Shown here piece by piece: positions 61,015 through 64,000 of a DNA stretch of 64,000 nt (position 1 is its first letter; each line of letters begins with the position of its first letter). Source of the DNA: Mycolicibacterium sp. YH-1 (GTDB taxonomy: Bacteria > Actinomycetota > Actinomycetes > Mycobacteriales > Mycobacteriaceae); the NCBI RefSeq assembly GCF_022557175.1, contig NZ_CP092915.1, positions 868,001 to 932,000 on the forward strand, given 5' to 3'. Below the pieces are notes generated by a model. The model made no database searches. It was given only the letters and a program-made list of their open reading frames with translations, and was not told where the DNA came from. The translations under genes were made by a program, and so were the position numbers.

Positions 61015-62493
61015 ATGGGAGTTCGGATGGCGCTACTGAGCGATCGCGAGAGTCGACTGCTCATCGGAGGCAAGCTGGTCACCGGCGGTTCGGGCACGTT
61101 CCCGACGCTGAACCCCGCGACCGAGGAGGTCATCGGCGTCGCGGCCGATGCGACTGCCGATGACATGAGTTCGGCGATCGGCGCGGCGCGCGACGCATTC
61201 GACGACACCGACTGGTCCACCAACCACGAACTCCGGGTGCGGTGCATTCGGCAACTGCAGCAGGCGATGCGTGATCACGTCGAGGATCTGCGCGATCTCA
61301 CGATCGCCGAGGTGGGTGCACCGCGGATGCTGACGGCGGCGGCGCAGCTCGAGGGTCCCGTCGAGGATCTGAGCTTCTGCGCCGACACCGCGGAGTCCTA
61401 TGAGTGGACAACCGACCTCGGTATCGCGTCGCCGATGGGCATCAAGTCTCACCGCACCATCGCCCGCGAGGCCGTTGGGGTCGTCGGCGCGATCACGCCG
61501 TGGAACTTCCCGCACCAGATCAACCTGGCGAAGATCGGACCCGCGCTGGCGGCCGGAAACACGTTGGTGCTCAAGCCGGCACCCGACACCCCGTGGGCCG
61601 CGGCGGTGCTCGGTGAGCTGATCACCGAGCACACCGACTTCCCCGCGGGCGTCATCAACATCATCACCTCCAGTGATCACGGCGTGGGTGCGCTGCTGTC
61701 GAGGGACGCGCGCGTCGACATGGTGTCGTTCACCGGGTCGACCAACACCGGCCGTGCGGTGATGGCCGACGGCGCTGCCACGCTGAAGAAGGTCTTCCTG
61801 GAACTCGGCGGAAAGTCGGCGTTCCTGGTGCTCGACGACGCCGATCTGGCAGGCGCATGCGCCATGGCCGCATTCACCGCATCGATGCACGCCGGGCAGG
61901 GATGCGCCATCACGACACGTCTGGTGGTGCCACGCGCCCGCTACGACGAGGCCGTCGAGGCTGCGGCGGGCACGATGGGGGGCCTCAAGCCCGGTGACCC
62001 CAACAAGCCGGGCACCATCTGCGGGCCCGTGATTTCCGCACTGCAACGCGACCGCATCCAGGGGTACCTGGACTCGGCGATCGCCGAGGGCGGCCGGTTC
62101 GCGTGCGGCGGCGGGCGTCCCGCCGACCGCGACACCGGATTCTTCATCGAGCCGACCGTCATCGCGGGCCTGGACAACAACGCCAAGGTCGCCCGCGAGG
62201 AGATCTTCGGTCCCGTGCTCACGGTCATCGCGCACGACGGTGACGACGACGCGGTGCGCATCGCCAACGACTCGCCCTACGGCCTGTCGGGGACGGTGTT
62301 CTCCGGCGACGACGAGCGCGCGCAGGGTGTCGCCGCGCGGATGCGGGTCGGCACGGTCAACGTCAACGGTGGTGTCTGGTATTCGGCCGACATGCCCTTC
62401 GGCGGCTACAAGCAGTCCGGCATCGGCCGGGAGATGGGGCTCGCGGGTTTCGAGGAGTACCTCGAGACCAAGGCGATTGCCACTTCGGTCTGA
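61015..62493 (+). CDS. aldA: Aldehyde dehydrogenase AldA
   Basis: A 492-residue NAD(P)-dependent enzyme: GVVGAITPWNFPHQI, Rossmann FTGSTNTGRAV, catalytic Glu in ELGGKSAF and Cys in HAGQGCAITTR. It matches Rv0768 in place. It is followed by an SDR and a beta-hydroxyacid dehydrogenase, which together look like an alcohol/aldehyde/hydroxyacid oxidation set. An in-frame ATG at 61027 is an alternative start. Confidence 0.9.
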   Translation: MGVRMALLSDRESRLLIGGKLVTGGSGTFPTLNPATEEVIGVAADATADDMSSAIGAARDAFDDTDWSTNHELRVRCIRQLQQAMRDHVEDLRDLTIAEVGAPRMLTAAAQLEGPVEDLSFCADTAESYEWTTDLGIASPMGIKSHRTIAREAVGVVGAITPWNFPHQINLAKIGPALAAGNTLVLKPAPDTPWAAAVLGELITEHTDFPAGVINIITSSDHGVGALLSRDARVDMVSFTGSTNTGRAVMADGAATLKKVFLELGGKSAFLVLDDADLAGACAMAAFTASMHAGQGCAITTRLVVPRARYDEAVEAAAGTMGGLKPGDPNKPGTICGPVISALQRDRIQGYLDSAIAEGGRFACGGGRPADRDTGFFIEPTVIAGLDNNAKVAREEIFGPVLTVIAHDGDDDAVRIANDSPYGLSGTVFSGDDERAQGVAARMRVGTVNVNGGVWYSADMPFGGYKQSGIGREMGLAGFEEYLETKAIATSV

Positions 62494-62521
62494 CGAGCGA
62501 GAAGCGAACTAAGGAGAAGCA

Positions 62522-63286
62522 GTGGGCTTGTACGGGGATCAGTTCAAGGAGAAGGTCGCGATCGTCACCGGAGCCGGTGGCGGCATCGGGCAGGCGTACG
62601 CGGAGGCGCTGGCGCGTGAGGGTGCGGCCGTCGTCGTGGCCGATATCAACGTCGAGGGCGCGCAGAAGGTCGCCGACGGTATCAAGGGCGAGGGCGGTAA
62701 CGCGCTCGCCGTGCGCGTCGACGTGTCGGATCCAGACTCCGCCAAGGAGATGGCCGCGCAGACGCTGTCCGAGTTCGGCGGTATCGACTACCTGGTCAAC
62801 AACGCCGCGATCTTCGGCGGGATGAAGCTGGACTTCCTCGTCAGCGTGGACTGGGACTACTACAAGAAGTTCATGAGCGTGAACATGGACGGTGCGCTGC
62901 TGTGCACCCGCGCGGTGTATCGCAAGATGGCCAAGCGTGGTGGCGGGGCGATCATCAACCAGTCCTCAACGGCGGCGTGGATGTACTCGAACTTCTACGG
63001 TCTGGCCAAGGTCGGCATCAACGGTCTGACGCAGCAACTCGCCACCGAACTGGGTGGCCAGAACATCCGCATCAACGCGATCGCGCCCGGCCCCATCAAC
63101 ACCGAGGCCAACCGCACGACCACGCCGCAGGAGATGGTGGCCGATATCGTCAAGGGCATTCCGTTGTCGCGCATGGGCGAACCGGAGGATCTGGTTGGCA
63201 TGTGCCTGTTCCTGCTGTCGGATCAGGCAAAGTGGATCACAGGGCAGATCTTCAACGTCGACGGCGGACAGATCTTCCGTTCGTGA
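62522..63286 (+). CDS. SDR-family oxidoreductase (Rv0769-like)
   Basis: A 254-residue classical SDR: TGAGGGIGQAYAEAL, NNAAIFGG, catalytic Ser (NQSSTAAW) and YGLAKVGI, ending QIFNVDGGQIF. GTG start with AAGGAG 6-7 bases upstream (TAAGGAGAAGC). Cotranscribed with aldA, 28 bases away, and with the following gene. Confidence 0.9.
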   Translation: MGLYGDQFKEKVAIVTGAGGGIGQAYAEALAREGAAVVVADINVEGAQKVADGIKGEGGNALAVRVDVSDPDSAKEMAAQTLSEFGGIDYLVNNAAIFGGMKLDFLVSVDWDYYKKFMSVNMDGALLCTRAVYRKMAKRGGGAIINQSSTAAWMYSNFYGLAKVGINGLTQQLATELGGQNIRINAIAPGPINTEANRTTTPQEMVADIVKGIPLSRMGEPEDLVGMCLFLLSDQAKWITGQIFNVDGGQIFRS

Positions 63287-63300
63287 GAGGACGCAACACA

Positions 63301-64000
63301 TGACTGAGGACCTGAAGCTGGGCTACATCGGCCTGGGCAACATGGGCGCGCCGATGGCCAAGCGGCTCGTCGAGTGGCCCGGTGGGGTCACGGTGTTCGA
63401 CCTGCGGACCGAGGCGATGACGCCGCTGGCCGAAGTCGGTGCGACGCTGGCCGATAGCGTGGCCGATGTCGCCGCCGCCGACATCATCAGCGTGACCGTG
63501 CTCAACGACGCTCAGGTGCGCGAGGTGGTGGCCGAGCTGGCCGAGCACGCCAAGCCGGGCACCGTCATCGCGATCCACTCGACCATCAGCCCGGAGACGG
63601 CGATCGAACTGGCCGACGCGCTGCGGCCGCGCGACATTCACGTCATCGATGCCCCGGTATCCGGTGGCGGTGGCGCGGCTGCCAACGGCGAGCTGGCCGT
63701 CATGGTGGGCGCCGACCGTGAGGTGTACGAGCGCATCAAGCCAGCGTTCAAGCAGTTCGCGTCGATGGTCATCCACGCCGGGGAGCCCGGCGCGGGAACG
63801 CGAATGAAGTTGGCGCGCAACATGCTGACGTTCACCTCCTACGCCGCGGCGTGTGAGGCGATGAAGCTCGCCGAGGCCGCGGGTATCGATCTCGGTCAGC
63901 TCGGCCGGGTGGTCCGCCACACCGACGCGCTCACCGGCGGTCCCGGCGCGATCATGGTCCGCGAGGACATGACGACGTTGGCCCCCGACCACTGGCTACA
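63301..64000 (+). CDS. Beta-hydroxyacid dehydrogenase (Rv0770-like), cut by window end
   Basis: The first 233 residues of a 3-hydroxyisobutyrate dehydrogenase family enzyme: GYIGLGNMGAPMAKRL, VIDAPVSGGGGAAANGEL and the catalytic Lys in TRMKLARNML. The 3' end lies outside. It starts 14 bases after the SDR stop and shares its transcript. Confidence 0.88.

Overview
The window is a high-GC actinobacterial chromosome segment, almost certainly from a fast-growing Mycobacterium (Mycolicibacterium). Two blocks match the M. tuberculosis gene order as I remember it. The first is the end of the mce4 sterol-import operon facing otsA, with the tiny Rv3489-like gene. The second is tRNA-Thr, an Rv0756c-like repeat protein, phoP-phoR and the HIT gene, followed after an interruption by an Rv0760c-like gene, adhB, an Rv0762c-like gene, a ferredoxin, cyp51, an SDR, cyp123, a TetR gene, aldA, an SDR and mmsB. 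All names come from reading protein motifs and remembered family sequences; no search was run.

Layout. 0-5 kb: mce4D (partial), mce4E/lprN, mce4F and two Mce-associated membrane proteins. 5-7.8 kb: otsA coupled to a 54-aa gene, then two tandem paralogous secreted proteins. 8-10.6 kb: housekeeping oxidoreductases, a YdeI-like protein and a DUF732 protein. 10.6-16.3 kb: a molybdenum hydroxylase operon (xdhC, coxL-G-M-S) without the CO-dehydrogenase active-site signature. 16.5-19.8 kb: a VWA protein, a DKNYY-repeat lipoprotein and a P450-like protein lacking its haem cysteine. 19.9-22.2 kb: a decayed IS607-type element (tnpB plus a tnpA remnant) abutting a truncated nitronate monooxygenase gene. 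22-28.4 kb: a DUF4185 secreted protein, then a TetR / DUF1214 / sulfotransferase operon. 28.4-34.9 kb: a DeoR-family regulator, an APC permease, an FGGY kinase and a GlpA/GlpB-like FAD dehydrogenase pair. 36.5-43.4 kb: a gabT, glutaryl-CoA dehydrogenase, aldehyde dehydrogenase and CaiB operon followed by a PucR regulator. This set fits 5-aminovalerate to glutarate to crotonyl-CoA breakdown.

47.3-53.1 kb looks like an acquired island. It splits the phoPR-HIT / cyp51 synteny, uses CTC leucine codons more freely than the surrounding genes, and carries its own logic: a polyprenyl synthetase overlapping a LacI-family regulator, an APC permease divergent from a nitrilase-family amidase, and an agmatinase-family ureohydrolase. 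Four copies of a CGAAACG-centred motif sit in two pairs, one in each promoter region of the transport and hydrolase genes. I infer one LacI-type regulon for uptake and hydrolysis of a guanidino or amide compound.

Other regulatory sites readable from sequence are a PhoP direct-repeat box upstream of phoP, paired TGGACA/TGTCCA palindromes between the TetR gene and aldA, and a palindrome in front of the other TetR gene. One tRNA gene is present. I saw no rRNA, CRISPR array or prophage.
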